This document shows positions 24,494-33,700 of a stretch of 64,000 bases of DNA, in pieces (within the stretch, counting starts at the first letter, position 1; each line of letters begins with the position of its first letter). This stretch comes from Bacillota bacterium (GTDB taxonomy: Bacteria > Bacillota > Clostridia > Lachnospirales > Lachnospiraceae). A program made the translations under genes and the position numbers. The stretch lies in the NCBI GenBank assembly GCA_023457255.1, contig JAEWMB010000007.1:1-64000 (forward strand), given 5' to 3'. The notes beneath the pieces are model-generated. The model was given only the letters and a program-made list of their open reading frames with translations, was not told where the DNA came from and made no database searches.

Positions 24494-24777
24494 CTTTTTT
24501 ATTGAAGTTAAAATATTACTCTATTCTTATATTTAGGCTGAGACCATTAATTGAAAGAAACTTTCCGCGGTTTATAGAGTTAGAAAAATTCTCTTAACTC
24601 CTCTTTCAAATATAAATATATAGGAATAGAAGAAATATAGCAAGAAAGTAAGGGTTTGCAAATTGTCAACCGTAGGTTGCATTGTCATTCTTTGTATAAT
24701 ATACAAGCAAAGACTCAGAAACTCTAAATAGACTTCTATAACTTTACCCCATTTTCTTTGAGCGAAATAATAGTTGC
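24494..24777. other. Promoter region of the XRE gene
   Basis: AT-rich DNA with no ORF; promoter-like strings (TTGTATAATATAC near 24693) but no assignment is possible. Confidence 0.3.
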
Positions 24778-24834
24778 AAAAAAGACAACCAATACTTTGA
24801 AAAGCATATAGCTTATCAAAAATATCAGTTGTCT
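24778..24834 (-). terminator. Terminator-like hairpin after the secreted-protein pair
   Basis: AGACAAC (24783-24789) pairs with GTTGTCT (24828-24834) over a long loop; on the minus strand it is followed by six T (A-run 24778-24783). It lies about 90 nt beyond the stop at 24926. Confidence 0.5.
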
Positions 24835-24925
24835 CTGATACAAGACAAGGAAAGCTTTACAATCTCCTTTTTCATGTTAATAAAGGTAAATCATAATCTA
24901 AGCTTATTCGTTTTCTGAGAGGTGA

Positions 24926-26137
24926 TTACTGCTTAGGATAGGAAACCTTAAAGCTATTTACCTCAGAAGCTAACTCTAGTTCGATTCCCTTGGTTATGTT
25001 TTCATTTATACCCTGTTTGCGGATATAAATAACGGAACCTTCCGGAGCAGTTGTAGCGGATATCGCTTTTGCCTTGGCAGTATTCATTATAGTAAATGAA
25101 GTTGTTGTCTCATGAAAGGAAGAACCTGGTTTTACAATTGCATAGCTATACACATCTGTTTTCGATGCATTGTTAAATTGCAGCATCAGTTTTCCGTTCT
25201 GATAATAATAGGAAACATCTTTACTATTGTCACCAATTGTAGGAGAACCAGCCTGACCACTAATTTTTAAATAAGCAGTTTTGCTATATGTTTTATTGGC
25301 TGTAGCTGCTGCACGGATTCTTAAGGTAACTGATTTGGCACCATTTCTATAAAGAGTAGTAGGAGCGATATCTTCAATTGTCATATTCTTATCGCATTCT
25401 ACCCATGCATTTATTTTATCACTAAAATACTCCATAGAAAGGGTAGTGTTTAACGTTAATTTATTCGCATTAACTTTAACAGAAGGAGCATTCGCTCTTT
25501 TGGCAAGCGTGATGTTTACTTCCTTGGATGGACGTGTACCCACATTATTTGCATTCGTCCCCACTGTTTGCGGGATTCGGAAAGATACTTTAGCACCTTT
25601 TACAAGTAACCCTTCCATCGTTTTTAAGAAAGACTGATGGGAGGCGGAGTTTGTATCCAAAGAAACTTTGTTCCATACATAGTCATTAGCCTTCTTCCAC
25701 TCAAAGTGAGTTGCAGCATCGCAGTTTTCAAATTCAAAAATGCTATCAACTTTATCAAAAATTACCTTTAGTGAGGTATCTTTTGCAGGAAGCGTTACAT
25801 TTTGAATGGTTTTATCATTCTCACCTTTCAAGTAAAGTGCGGTATCTTCAGTAGAATTTACCCAAGAGATATCCATAAGGAATGCATCATTTTCTGTTGT
25901 TTTATTTCCTTCTACCTCATACCAAGTTGTTTTATCAGTGGAATAGTGAACAACAGAATTATTGTTAGTATAAACATGCATGGTCAAGGTATCATAATCA
26001 ATCCTCCCGATCGAAACCGGTTTTGCTTCGGCGGCACTGATTCTGGAGGTTGGTATCAGTATGAGGAGACCAAGCACTAGAAGGATAGGGATACAATAAT
26101 ATCGTATAGAAAAACGTATTTTTTTCTTCGTATTCAT
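24926..26137 (-). CDS. Secreted protein, paralogue of the adjacent larger protein
   Basis: 403 residues with a signal peptide (IRFSIRYYCIPILLVLGLLI, cleavage after ISA or AEA). The mature protein is beta-rich, threonine/asparagine-rich and has no catalytic motif. It aligns by eye over its full length with the first 400 residues of the 798-residue protein encoded just upstream: IDYDTLTMHVYTN / INYDNSTITIKVN, MDISWVNSTEDTALYLKG / LDISWISPASKYILTFKG, RPSKEVNITLAKRANAP / RPSKEISITVPKKTAAP, GSVIYIRKQ / GSHVYVRKK. No LPXTG or lipobox is present. Function unknown; a cell-surface or matrix protein is likely. The two genes are 17 bp apart, one operon. Confidence 0.8.
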   Translation of the reverse strand: MNTKKKIRFSIRYYCIPILLVLGLLILIPTSRISAAEAKPVSIGRIDYDTLTMHVYTNNNSVVHYSTDKTTWYEVEGNKTTENDAFLMDISWVNSTEDTALYLKGENDKTIQNVTLPAKDTSLKVIFDKVDSIFEFENCDAATHFEWKKANDYVWNKVSLDTNSASHQSFLKTMEGLLVKGAKVSFRIPQTVGTNANNVGTRPSKEVNITLAKRANAPSVKVNANKLTLNTTLSMEYFSDKINAWVECDKNMTIEDIAPTTLYRNGAKSVTLRIRAAATANKTYSKTAYLKISGQAGSPTIGDNSKDVSYYYQNGKLMLQFNNASKTDVYSYAIVKPGSSFHETTTSFTIMNTAKAKAISATTAPEGSVIYIRKQGINENITKGIELELASEVNSFKVSYPKQ

Positions 26138-26154
26138 CTATATAAGTCTCCTTT

Positions 26155-28551
26155 CTACTTTCCAGCGTCGATGATAGTTAACTTACAACCCGATTTGATG
26201 ATGAATCCGTTACTTAAGGTAATCACCAGATTATTGGTGGTGGTTGAAGTTGAGGTTAATTTATTTATCTTAGCATTGGATAAGTAAATAGTTGCGGTCC
26301 CGCCAGATACCGTTGCAGAACGTAACACAGAAGTACCATCCCAAGTTACATCCGATATACCAACGGCATAGGAGCTGTCATGTAGTTTTAGCTTTAGTTC
26401 ATAAGTTATTACTTCAACAGTTTCAGTAGTTTTACTTCCGTCGTCATTTGTAGTCACTTTTGTCTCGGTTTCTTTTAAGCTGCCTTCCATGATGGACCAA
26501 GCGATTGGAGCATCTAATAAGGTCGCTGTATCTACAAGCTTTATCGTGACTTTGTTATCAATCTCTTCCCCATTATTCAAGGTAATTAGGAGTGGAAGGG
26601 CTTCTCCCTTAGTGGTAATGGTCGAATGAGTCTCGAATTTATTCACATTTACAGTAACGGTGGCAGTTCGGATTTTCTTGCCATCATCATTTCTATAGGA
26701 ACCGTATACTACTTGATAATCTGTACCTGGTATCAGAGTATATCCGTCATACTTTATTGTGCTAACTTCAGTATCCTGAGAAGTAAAGCTTCCGATTGCA
26801 GAGGTATCTGGTACTTTTTCAGTACCTAAGTCTACCTGGAAAGTGAAGGAGGATTTATCTCCTGCTTCTGTTGAACTATATAAGCGTTCAAAGGCAGAAG
26901 TATACTCCTTATTCTCGGAGTTATTGATTTTACTGGATGGATAGATATAGAGCAGTACACCGGAATCTACGGTACTTTCAATAACATCATTATTAGCTAA
27001 TGTTATATAAGCGTATAGTTTCGTCTCAGTAAAAGCATCTAAATTTACTGTACTTGTTATCTTTGTTGTTATAATGTATTGATCTGTAATTAGATTCGAA
27101 GAGGAATTCATACTCACAGAACTCTTTAAGCTTACCGTTCCTTTGGTATTTCCGTATTGATCACGGAAGCTAATGGAGGATACCGTAGTTTTGGTTGGAC
27201 TATAAAGTGTAAATGTTAAGTTACCGGCAGAATTTTCACTATTACATACACCGGCAGTAGTGACTAAGGTTTTTAAAGTAGTTGCCTGTGCGGAATCTGG
27301 ATATTGAACACCCTTGCTTCCTGTAATATCGATTTCTTTGGAAGCTAGGGAAAACTTCACATTGTCGGAAGCTGAAACACTCTTCTTTCTCACATAAACA
27401 TGACTTCCGGCAGGTGCTTTTTCCTTTTTTATAGTTACTTCTGCATTCGATGTAACGGAAGTCCATGATGCAGCCGCATAGTTTAATGTATCATCAGGTT
27501 TAACAATGGTATACTCGAAAGGTTTTGTTTCACTGGCAGCCTTTATCTGTAAAGCAAAGGTAGTTGAGCTAGTGTAATTAACCTCTATACCATGCTCGCT
27601 TTCCGAAGGAGGAGCTTCTTGAATTGGTACGGTAACGGTTGCGATATGAGAAACCTGGCTGGTACTGGTTGGATTCTTCCTAAACTGTAAGGTAACCTCA
27701 TTTTGCGGTGTACCGGAATTGGTATATAGGGCACTACCGGCAATATCTTTTAACCAAAGATTTGCTGATGTGGTCACATTTTTCCATTCTCCAAGGGTCC
27801 CATCACTTGCTACGGTGCGATAAGCCATATTTTTATCTAGTTGAATAGAGAACTTGGAACCATTAATTAAGATGTTTGGAGCAGCCGTCTTTTTTGGCAC
27901 TGTGATTGAAATTTCCTTACTTGGGCGAGCGCTCTCTGTCAGAGTACCATTTACTATATAACCATTGGTGGGTGCAAGTCTTAGATAAATGGCTGCACCC
28001 TGTGTACAAAGCATTTCAAGCTGTGAAGCGAAGGTATCCGTATTCACAGTATTCCATATATAGCTATCTTTTTTTCTCCACTGGATAGTACGGTTATAAT
28101 GATTGGTAAAAGAAACAGTACCTCTTACTTTATTATAGCTTGCCTTAAAATTAGATACTTGTTTTGGTATAGTAACTTTTACAACTTCGGTTGAGGCATC
28201 ACCTTTGAACGTTAATATATACTTGCTGGCAGGCGATATCCAAGAGATATCAAGAGTTACCAGGCGATCGGTACCGATATCTGTTGGAATTGCCTCCCAA
28301 GTCTTCCTGTTTTCATCAGAAAAGTAAACAACAGTATCACCTGGATTTACCTTTATTGTTATCGTGCTATTGTCATAATTAATTTCCTGTATACTGATGC
28401 CTGCTCCGGCAGCATATGCTGTTTTCGGAGAAAAGACACCAAAAGCCAAGGTCAATAGAAATAAGACACTGGCAATGATGCAAAGGAAAGTGTTACGACT
28501 GCACTTTGCTGTGTTTTTCACAGCAATAGTTCCTGTTTGCATGGTTTTCAT
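26155..28551 (-). CDS. Large secreted beta-rich surface protein
   Basis: 798 residues. Signal peptide is at the N-terminus (FLCIIASVLFLLTLAFGVFS, cleavage near AYA-AG). Residues about 35-400 share domains with the neighbouring 403-residue protein; residues about 400-798 are an extension made of several all-beta modules (LTFTLYSPTKTTVSSISF, FTFQVDLGTEKVPDTS, VTVNVNKFETHSTITTKGEA, ITLSNGFIIKSGCKLTIIDA). The last three repeat a theme of a threonine-rich strand with NGxxI (LNNGEEI, SNGFII). No sorting signal is seen. The AGGAGG RBS lies directly after a structured leader. Expected to be exported and perhaps bound to the wall non-covalently; partner genes for envelope hydrolases lie divergent. Confidence 0.8.
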   Translation of the reverse strand: MKTMQTGTIAVKNTAKCSRNTFLCIIASVLFLLTLAFGVFSPKTAYAAGAGISIQEINYDNSTITIKVNPGDTVVYFSDENRKTWEAIPTDIGTDRLVTLDISWISPASKYILTFKGDASTEVVKVTIPKQVSNFKASYNKVRGTVSFTNHYNRTIQWRKKDSYIWNTVNTDTFASQLEMLCTQGAAIYLRLAPTNGYIVNGTLTESARPSKEISITVPKKTAAPNILINGSKFSIQLDKNMAYRTVASDGTLGEWKNVTTSANLWLKDIAGSALYTNSGTPQNEVTLQFRKNPTSTSQVSHIATVTVPIQEAPPSESEHGIEVNYTSSTTFALQIKAASETKPFEYTIVKPDDTLNYAAASWTSVTSNAEVTIKKEKAPAGSHVYVRKKSVSASDNVKFSLASKEIDITGSKGVQYPDSAQATTLKTLVTTAGVCNSENSAGNLTFTLYSPTKTTVSSISFRDQYGNTKGTVSLKSSVSMNSSSNLITDQYIITTKITSTVNLDAFTETKLYAYITLANNDVIESTVDSGVLLYIYPSSKINNSENKEYTSAFERLYSSTEAGDKSSFTFQVDLGTEKVPDTSAIGSFTSQDTEVSTIKYDGYTLIPGTDYQVVYGSYRNDDGKKIRTATVTVNVNKFETHSTITTKGEALPLLITLNNGEEIDNKVTIKLVDTATLLDAPIAWSIMEGSLKETETKVTTNDDGSKTTETVEVITYELKLKLHDSSYAVGISDVTWDGTSVLRSATVSGGTATIYLSNAKINKLTSTSTTTNNLVITLSNGFIIKSGCKLTIIDAGK

Positions 28552-28565
28552 ACCTCCTTTGGGGT

Positions 28566-28635
28566 CATGTAGGTGGTTTCTCAGTCGGTCAAAACCACAC
28601 CGCTTTCTCTTTCTGAGGCCAAACGGCTTTACATG
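28566..28635 (-). promoter_or_regulatory. Structured 5' leader of the large secreted protein gene
   Basis: On the minus strand CATGTA (28630-28635) and TACATG (28566-28571) close a 58-nt region. That region contains a GTGGTTT / AAACCAC helix (28592-28598 with 28573-28579) and a small GCC-GTTT-GGC hairpin. The AGGAGG of the gene starts about 5 nt after the closing stem. The closed form could present or hide the ribosome site. No known riboswitch consensus could be matched. Confidence 0.4.
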
Positions 28636-29020
28636 TGTTGTGTGCTTTCACAAATGGATTCTTATGTTCTGTACTTATTATCGGTTAATAACGGAGGATT
28701 CTTTAGTAAAAATCTATAAGGAAACGCATTGCCAGGTTCAAATAAGGCAAAATAACTAGATAGGATTTTACTGCTTCTATCCCATGTCCGCTCTAGATGA
28801 AAATATTCCATTCTTAGGAAACAATATAATATAGGAATGTCAAAAGTAAGGCAAAGCATGAAAATACTCGAAAATAGGAAAAAAGAACTGATTTTTGTAT
28901 TATCAGAGAAAAACCATGAATTATGCCAAATTCATGACATAAAAGTAACACAAAGCTAGAATAAAATGGGACTGACAAGAAGACATTATAGAATAGATAT
29001 AGATAGGGAAGGTGGAGTTT

Positions 29021-30700
29021 ATGTTACTATTACAAAAAAAGCTAAAGTCGATAGTTTCTTTTAGGATCCTGTTTATGCTAAGCATAGTTTTTTTAAGTCA
29101 GCCTGCTTTGACAGTTTATGCAAGTAATGAGATGCCCGGATATGAAAATCCTAAGGATATCATTATCGCTACCCCAAAAAATAATTACTCTACCACTGGC
29201 AGTAAAGTGAGTATTCTTGGTGCCTGTGATTATGAATACCCATTGTATATGAACGGGGAAGAGATAGAAACCTCAGAGTACGGATTTTTCACGGTTTATG
29301 TAGAATTAGAGATTGGTAAAAACGAGTTTGTATTTGAAAATAATGATGTTTCCAAAACACTAACAATTAACCGAAAGAAAGTAACAACTTCATCCGGTAA
29401 TTCCGGAAATGGCGGTACGGCCACTCCAAAGGTAACCTACAAAGAGTATAAGAATGATGTTTATGGGGTTATAACGAGTAGTTATGCCATGCCAAGAAGT
29501 AAGGTAAGTGAATCCAATGTCAATTTAATGCCATTAACACTTGGTACTGCTTCTCGTATCTTAGGGGAAGACGGCAGCTATTATAAGTTAGCGGATGGTA
29601 CGTATGTTTCTAAGTCAAGTATGAAACGTTATGATAAGAAACTAGAGTCCAATAAGGTAACCAAAGCAAGTATGAGTATGGATTCTGCTGCCAATCAATT
29701 AGTAATAGAATTAACAATGAATGTGAATGCCTTGTATTCCGTATCATTTGAAGGACAAAATATTTATCTGAAGTTATATGATACCATAGCAGCGGCAAAG
29801 CCGAAAACTGCAGGAAACAGTATAATAGAAAAAGTGACAGTTAATACTGACAGTAAGAATAAAACAAAGACTTATTGCTTTACCATGTTTCACAATGCAT
29901 CCGTATATGGATATGATATAACTTTTAAAAATGGAGTGATGCGTTTTGAGCTAAAACTTCCAGTAAAATTAAAGGATACAAAGTCACTGAGCGGTTCAAC
30001 TGTAATATTGGATGCCGGACATGGAGATTATGACAGCGGAACTGTTGGACCTATGGGAGTTTATGGTCCGGTTGAAAAAGATATAAATTTAAATATCACA
30101 CTGTATGCGAAGCAATACCTCGAGGCGCTTGGGGCAAAGGTAGTCTTAATCCGAGAGGATGATACTTTTTACAGTTTGTCAAATCGTGTGGAAACAATAA
30201 GAAAAGTAAAACCGGATATTTCAGTTTCTATCCATGGAAACTCTTTGGATTACTCAAGTGATTATGGCAAAACAAGAGGGTTTCTAACTTATTATAGTTA
30301 CAATCTATTCGGAAATTTACCTAATATAATGAATAATAGTATTACGGAGGAATTGGGCTTTCACAAACGAGACCCCAGACAAAAGAGTTTATCTTTAACT
30401 CGTTTTACCACATGTCCCTCTGTTTTACTGGAAACCAGTTTCTTATCCAATCCATATGATTATGAGTACTTAATTCAGGTGAAAAATCAAAAGGATTTTG
30501 GAATAGCAATCGGGAAGTCAATACAAAAATATCTGCAAGGTATAGCAAAGCAAAATGATCAGGTATATGTAGTGAAAAAGGGAGATACTCTGGCTTCCAT
30601 TGCCTCAAAATATGGGGTTACAGTTAAGCAGCTTGCTGAGTATAACAGCATTAAAAATATTAATTATATTGTAGTGGGACAAAAAATTCTGATTCATTAG
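29021..30700 (+). CDS. N-acetylmuramoyl-L-alanine amidase with LysM domain
   Basis: 559 residues from ATG 29021 (AAGGTGG 6 nt upstream). Signal peptide covers about 1-36 (LFMLSIVFLSQPALTVYAS). An Ig-like/beta region follows (to about 115), then a linker and an AMIN-like domain. The Amidase_3 catalytic domain spans about 320-510: ILDAGHGDYDSGT (zinc His), GPVEKDINL (zinc Glu), VSIHGNS (zinc His), LLETSFLSNP (catalytic Glu). A C-terminal LysM repeat (YVVKKGDTLASIASKYGVTV) anchors it to peptidoglycan. It cleaves the amide between MurNAc and L-Ala in the wall. Transcribed divergently from the two secreted proteins. Confidence 0.93.
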   Translation: MLLLQKKLKSIVSFRILFMLSIVFLSQPALTVYASNEMPGYENPKDIIIATPKNNYSTTGSKVSILGACDYEYPLYMNGEEIETSEYGFFTVYVELEIGKNEFVFENNDVSKTLTINRKKVTTSSGNSGNGGTATPKVTYKEYKNDVYGVITSSYAMPRSKVSESNVNLMPLTLGTASRILGEDGSYYKLADGTYVSKSSMKRYDKKLESNKVTKASMSMDSAANQLVIELTMNVNALYSVSFEGQNIYLKLYDTIAAAKPKTAGNSIIEKVTVNTDSKNKTKTYCFTMFHNASVYGYDITFKNGVMRFELKLPVKLKDTKSLSGSTVILDAGHGDYDSGTVGPMGVYGPVEKDINLNITLYAKQYLEALGAKVVLIREDDTFYSLSNRVETIRKVKPDISVSIHGNSLDYSSDYGKTRGFLTYYSYNLFGNLPNIMNNSITEELGFHKRDPRQKSLSLTRFTTCPSVLLETSFLSNPYDYEYLIQVKNQKDFGIAIGKSIQKYLQGIAKQNDQVYVVKKGDTLASIASKYGVTVKQLAEYNSIKNINYIVVGQKILIH

Positions 30701-30795
30701 GAACATTAGAAGAAGGATTTGAATAAAATAGGATAAAAGCATGCACATTGTGAGACGATGGGGAGAAATTAGGTTGTCTTCCAGTTAGGAGTAGA

Positions 30796-31410
30796 ATGGC
30801 TGTTTCTTATAATCCAATACGGGCAACATTATATGCCATACAGTTTGGAAAAGAAGAACAAAACGGAATATTCAAGCGGATGTCACAGGATTGTACGAAT
30901 TTTATTTCGCAGTGTATTTGGGCAGGATATGGAGGCACGGACGGGTATTCTCTGACAAGTGAAGCAGATATACTGGCTTTAAGAGAAAGGGTGGCTAAAA
31001 ATTATCGTCAGACAAATATCTGGTATGGGAGGAACTATGCCTCTCCTTCCGCATATGCCTCCGGAGCATTTATGAGGGTAGAAGAATTGTGGAATTACGT
31101 TACTACGAATCAAGGGCCGGGACCTAGAGCCAAAGGCTACAATAATCGGCAATACTGGGGTAACGTAACGGTTGATTTAGCCCCGGGAGATGTCTTGCAG
31201 TTTTATCATAGTAACCTTGGACGTTATGGTCATACCGTAATGGTAACATCCCAGACGCCCCAGACTATTGATAATGCATTGGGATCTGTCTATGTGGCAC
31301 AACATACCGCAGATTACAGCTATCGCCCGCTCAGCGATGTGCTTGCTACCAACGGCGGCATTGAAGGTGCATGGATGAGAGTACTTAAGTTTACAGATGC
31401 TTACTTTTAG
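30796..31410 (+). CDS. Amidase-domain protein (Amidase_6-like, CHAP/NlpC-like fold)
   Basis: 204 residues without signal peptide. It matches the 'putative amidase domain' family: YNPIRATLYAIQFG, RMSQDCTNFISQCIWAG with the presumed catalytic Cys, GDVLQFYH, YGHTVMVTSQTP with the presumed His, and VAQHTADYSYRPLSDVL. Family members are often fused to wall-binding domains or secreted; here only the catalytic domain is present. It sits 95 bp after the LysM amidase on the same strand and could be co-transcribed. Substrate may be a peptide amide; unproven. Confidence 0.82.
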   Translation: MAVSYNPIRATLYAIQFGKEEQNGIFKRMSQDCTNFISQCIWAGYGGTDGYSLTSEADILALRERVAKNYRQTNIWYGRNYASPSAYASGAFMRVEELWNYVTTNQGPGPRAKGYNNRQYWGNVTVDLAPGDVLQFYHSNLGRYGHTVMVTSQTPQTIDNALGSVYVAQHTADYSYRPLSDVLATNGGIEGAWMRVLKFTDAYF

Positions 31411-31440
31411 GTTTTCACATTGCTGTGTATGATATAGCAG

Positions 31441-31497
31441 ATACAAAAAGAGTTCTTTATAAGCGTATATTGGTTTATAAAGGATTCTTCTTTGTAT
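31441..31497 (+). terminator. Long imperfect hairpin, probable terminator
   Basis: ATACAAAAAGAGTTCTTTAT on the left pairs with the complementary T-rich arm ending TTTGTAT at 31497. The T-run after it is weak, so termination is likely but not certain. Confidence 0.5.
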
Positions 31498-31551
31498 CTG
31501 TTTCTATTTATTATAAGAAGGCTCAAGTATTTCGGTTGATTTTTGTGTTAT

Positions 31552-31574
31552 TTGTATTACAATATATAATACAA
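31552..31574. promoter_or_regulatory. Perfect palindrome in the GntR gene promoter (operator candidate)
   Basis: TTGTATTA (31552-31559), 7-nt centre, TAATACAA (31567-31574). The site lies 52 bp before the GntR start. Centre and right arm contain TATAAT (31565-31570), so a bound regulator would block polymerase. YtrA-type GntR proteins usually repress their own operon. Confidence 0.65.
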
Positions 31575-31625
31575 TAAAAATAAGTTAAAAGTTTTGCTAT
31601 TGGTTTCCTTTCAGGAGGTGATTCT

Positions 31626-32009
31626 ATGTTACTAATGCTTGATTTTCCAAGTGATGTACCAACTTATCTTCAGATTCGTAATCAAATTGTGCCGGGAATT
31701 TATCAGGAGAAGTTATTACCCGGAGAGAAATTGCCTGCAATTCGCTGCCTGGCCAATGAAATTGGTGTAAATACGATGACGGTAAATAAAGCATATCAAG
31801 TCTTAAAACATGAGGGGTATATTACAGCGGACCGACGCAGCGGTGCTATGCTTAAGGCAAGAGAGAACGGGACATTTGTCTGGAAACAAAAACTGCTTGA
31901 GAATTTACGCTTAGTTATTTCAGAGATTAAGTTATACGGGATAGAAAAGGAAGAATTACTTATAAAATGTAACCTGCTATATGAGGAGGTGCCTCGTCAT
32001 GGTTGTTAA
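31626..32009 (+). CDS. GntR-family regulator, YtrA subfamily
   Basis: 127 residues, RBS AGGAGGTG 6 nt upstream. The winged HTH fills residues 10-80: PTYLQIRNQIVPGIYQEKL, LPGEKLPAIRCLANEIGVNT, MTVNKAYQVLKHEGYI. The short C-terminal tail of about 45 residues identifies the YtrA subfamily, which usually controls ABC transporter operons in response to cell-envelope antibiotics. The membrane-protein gene overlaps its end by 11 nt; an ABC-2 transporter lies 1.7 kb downstream. A palindrome upstream is its likely operator. Confidence 0.9.
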   Translation: MLLMLDFPSDVPTYLQIRNQIVPGIYQEKLLPGEKLPAIRCLANEIGVNTMTVNKAYQVLKHEGYITADRRSGAMLKARENGTFVWKQKLLENLRLVISEIKLYGIEKEELLIKCNLLYEEVPRHGC

Positions 32010-33387
32010 TATTATTATGGTGATTTCAATGTTACCAATACTACCCATTATCTATTATCTTATGATAAATGAGGCGGAGCCTAAAAAAAATATTGTGCTG
32101 GGGGTAACTCTTCCGATAGAACAGTTGGATAACCCTTCCGTTTTACAAATTATTGCGAATTATAAAAAAGAGCTAAGAATATGGACAGCGTGTTTACTCC
32201 CTGTTCTAATGGTACCTTTTTTCATAAAGAGCTTTGCAATAGGATTTTCTATCTTTATGACTTGGATACTTGTGGTTGTTATATTAAGTATTTATCCATT
32301 CGCAAAATATAATCGGAAATTATCCAAAGTAAAAAAAGAGCGTGAATGGGGTTCCCCTTATACGAATACTGCAGTTGTAGATATGAGGGCAGCTAAGATG
32401 GAAGAAGCAAGGAATCTAACTATTTGGTACCTTATATTAAATGTGATAGGTTTTGCGCCGTTAGGCTATGCATTTTTTCATTGGGAAAAGGATGAATACT
32501 TTAGCTGGAATGTAATGCTTTTAGCGATTATAGCATCGATTACTTTTCTTTTCTTTTTGATTGACCTCTTATTAAGACGGCAAAAAGGAGAAGTAATTAG
32601 TGAAGATAGTATTCGAAATACGACCATGACGAGAATACGCCGTAAGGTATGGAAAGATTGCTTTTTAAGTATGGCAGTATGCAACACTATTTATGTAATT
32701 ATCACGTATTTTTACGTGCATAACAAAATGGTATCAACAATGAGCTTTATGATTGCTACAATGGTTTATTCTGTTGTTTTAGTATTTACTAGTTTACATA
32801 GTGAATTTAAGGTTCGAAAGCTACAAAGAAAATATAGCATAGATGATCATCCAATGGATGTTATTGCGGATGATGATATTAATTGGATTTATGGTCAGTT
32901 TTATTATAATCCAAGAGATAAACACACACTTGTAGCAAAACGAGTTGGTATGGGAACTACTTGTAACCTTGCAACCAAGGCTGGAAAGTTTTTATCAGGT
33001 GCAGCTATCATCGCCTTGCTCCTCATTCCCTTATCTTGTGTATGGATATTTTTTGAGGAATTTACACCGATTTCGTTACGGGTAAGTAACCAAGAAGTGA
33101 TAGTTACTCATCTGAAAGAAGAATATAAGATACCGTTGGAGGATATCACAGAATTAGAGTATCTGACAACTTTACCAAAGACCTCAAAAAATATTGGCAC
33201 TGGTATGGATAATCTTTATAAGGGTGATTTTTCAGTGAAAGGGTATGGAAGCTGCGAAGTTTGCTTGAATCCTGAAACGGAGGCATTCCTTGTTTTGCAT
33301 ACCGAAGAAGAGACTTATATCTTTAGTGATGAGACTACCGAGAAAACGGTAGAGAGATACAAGGAATTAAAGGCGGCATTACAATAA
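31999..33387 (+). CDS. Multi-pass membrane protein (DUF1648/DUF5808-like)
   Basis: 462 residues from ATG 31999, chosen because AGGAGG (31984-31989) lies 9 nt before it; the ATG at 31981 overlaps that RBS. About eight membrane segments (MVVNIIMVISMLPILPIIYY, LLPVLMVPFFIKSFAIGFSI, VMLLAIIASITFLFFLIDLL, FLSGAAIIALLLIPLSCVWI). The motif DHPMDVIADDDINWIYGQFYYNP is typical of DUF5808-type membrane proteins that commonly accompany YtrA regulators. The C-terminal 100 residues form a soluble PH-like domain (VSNQEVIVTHLKEEYKIPLE). Function unknown, probably envelope-stress related; translationally coupled to the GntR gene. Confidence 0.8.
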   Translation: MVVNIIMVISMLPILPIIYYLMINEAEPKKNIVLGVTLPIEQLDNPSVLQIIANYKKELRIWTACLLPVLMVPFFIKSFAIGFSIFMTWILVVVILSIYPFAKYNRKLSKVKKEREWGSPYTNTAVVDMRAAKMEEARNLTIWYLILNVIGFAPLGYAFFHWEKDEYFSWNVMLLAIIASITFLFFLIDLLLRRQKGEVISEDSIRNTTMTRIRRKVWKDCFLSMAVCNTIYVIITYFYVHNKMVSTMSFMIATMVYSVVLVFTSLHSEFKVRKLQRKYSIDDHPMDVIADDDINWIYGQFYYNPRDKHTLVAKRVGMGTTCNLATKAGKFLSGAAIIALLLIPLSCVWIFFEEFTPISLRVSNQEVIVTHLKEEYKIPLEDITELEYLTTLPKTSKNIGTGMDNLYKGDFSVKGYGSCEVCLNPETEAFLVLHTEEETYIFSDETTEKTVERYKELKAALQ

Positions 33388-33400
33388 ATAATTTTGAGAG

Positions 33401-33456
33401 ACAAACGGTTATCATAAAAAAGCAAATTGCTTTGCTATGGTTATCGTTTGTTTTTT
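33401..33456 (+). terminator. Intrinsic terminator
   Basis: ACAAACG (33401-33407) pairs with CGTTTGT (33445-33451), with inner complementary bases, followed by six T. It separates the GntR operon from the ABC operon. The rest of the gap to 33700 has no ORF. Confidence 0.75.
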
Positions 33457-33700
33457 ATGATGGAAGCTATTTTCATGGGTTTCATACTTACTAATCTACG
33501 GAAACATTACTTTTTTCACATCTGCTATTCACTCTTTTGGCACTATCGGTAGAAAGTGCAAAATGATACAATACCTTCACAAAGTTCTTAAGGAGTCAGG
33601 AAGTGGAGTAGGTTGAAAAAATAAGGTTCAACCGGTTTGTGCAGCGCGCAACATTTCCATCGTTTAAAGGGCGTAAAAGCACCGGAAATGAGAGGTTAGA

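Noticed and set aside
28566..28760. Cyclic-di-GMP (GEMM) riboswitch upstream of the large secreted protein
   Set aside because: AAAGCC is present but the conserved GCACAGGGCAAACC-like segment and the tetraloop-receptor pair are not.
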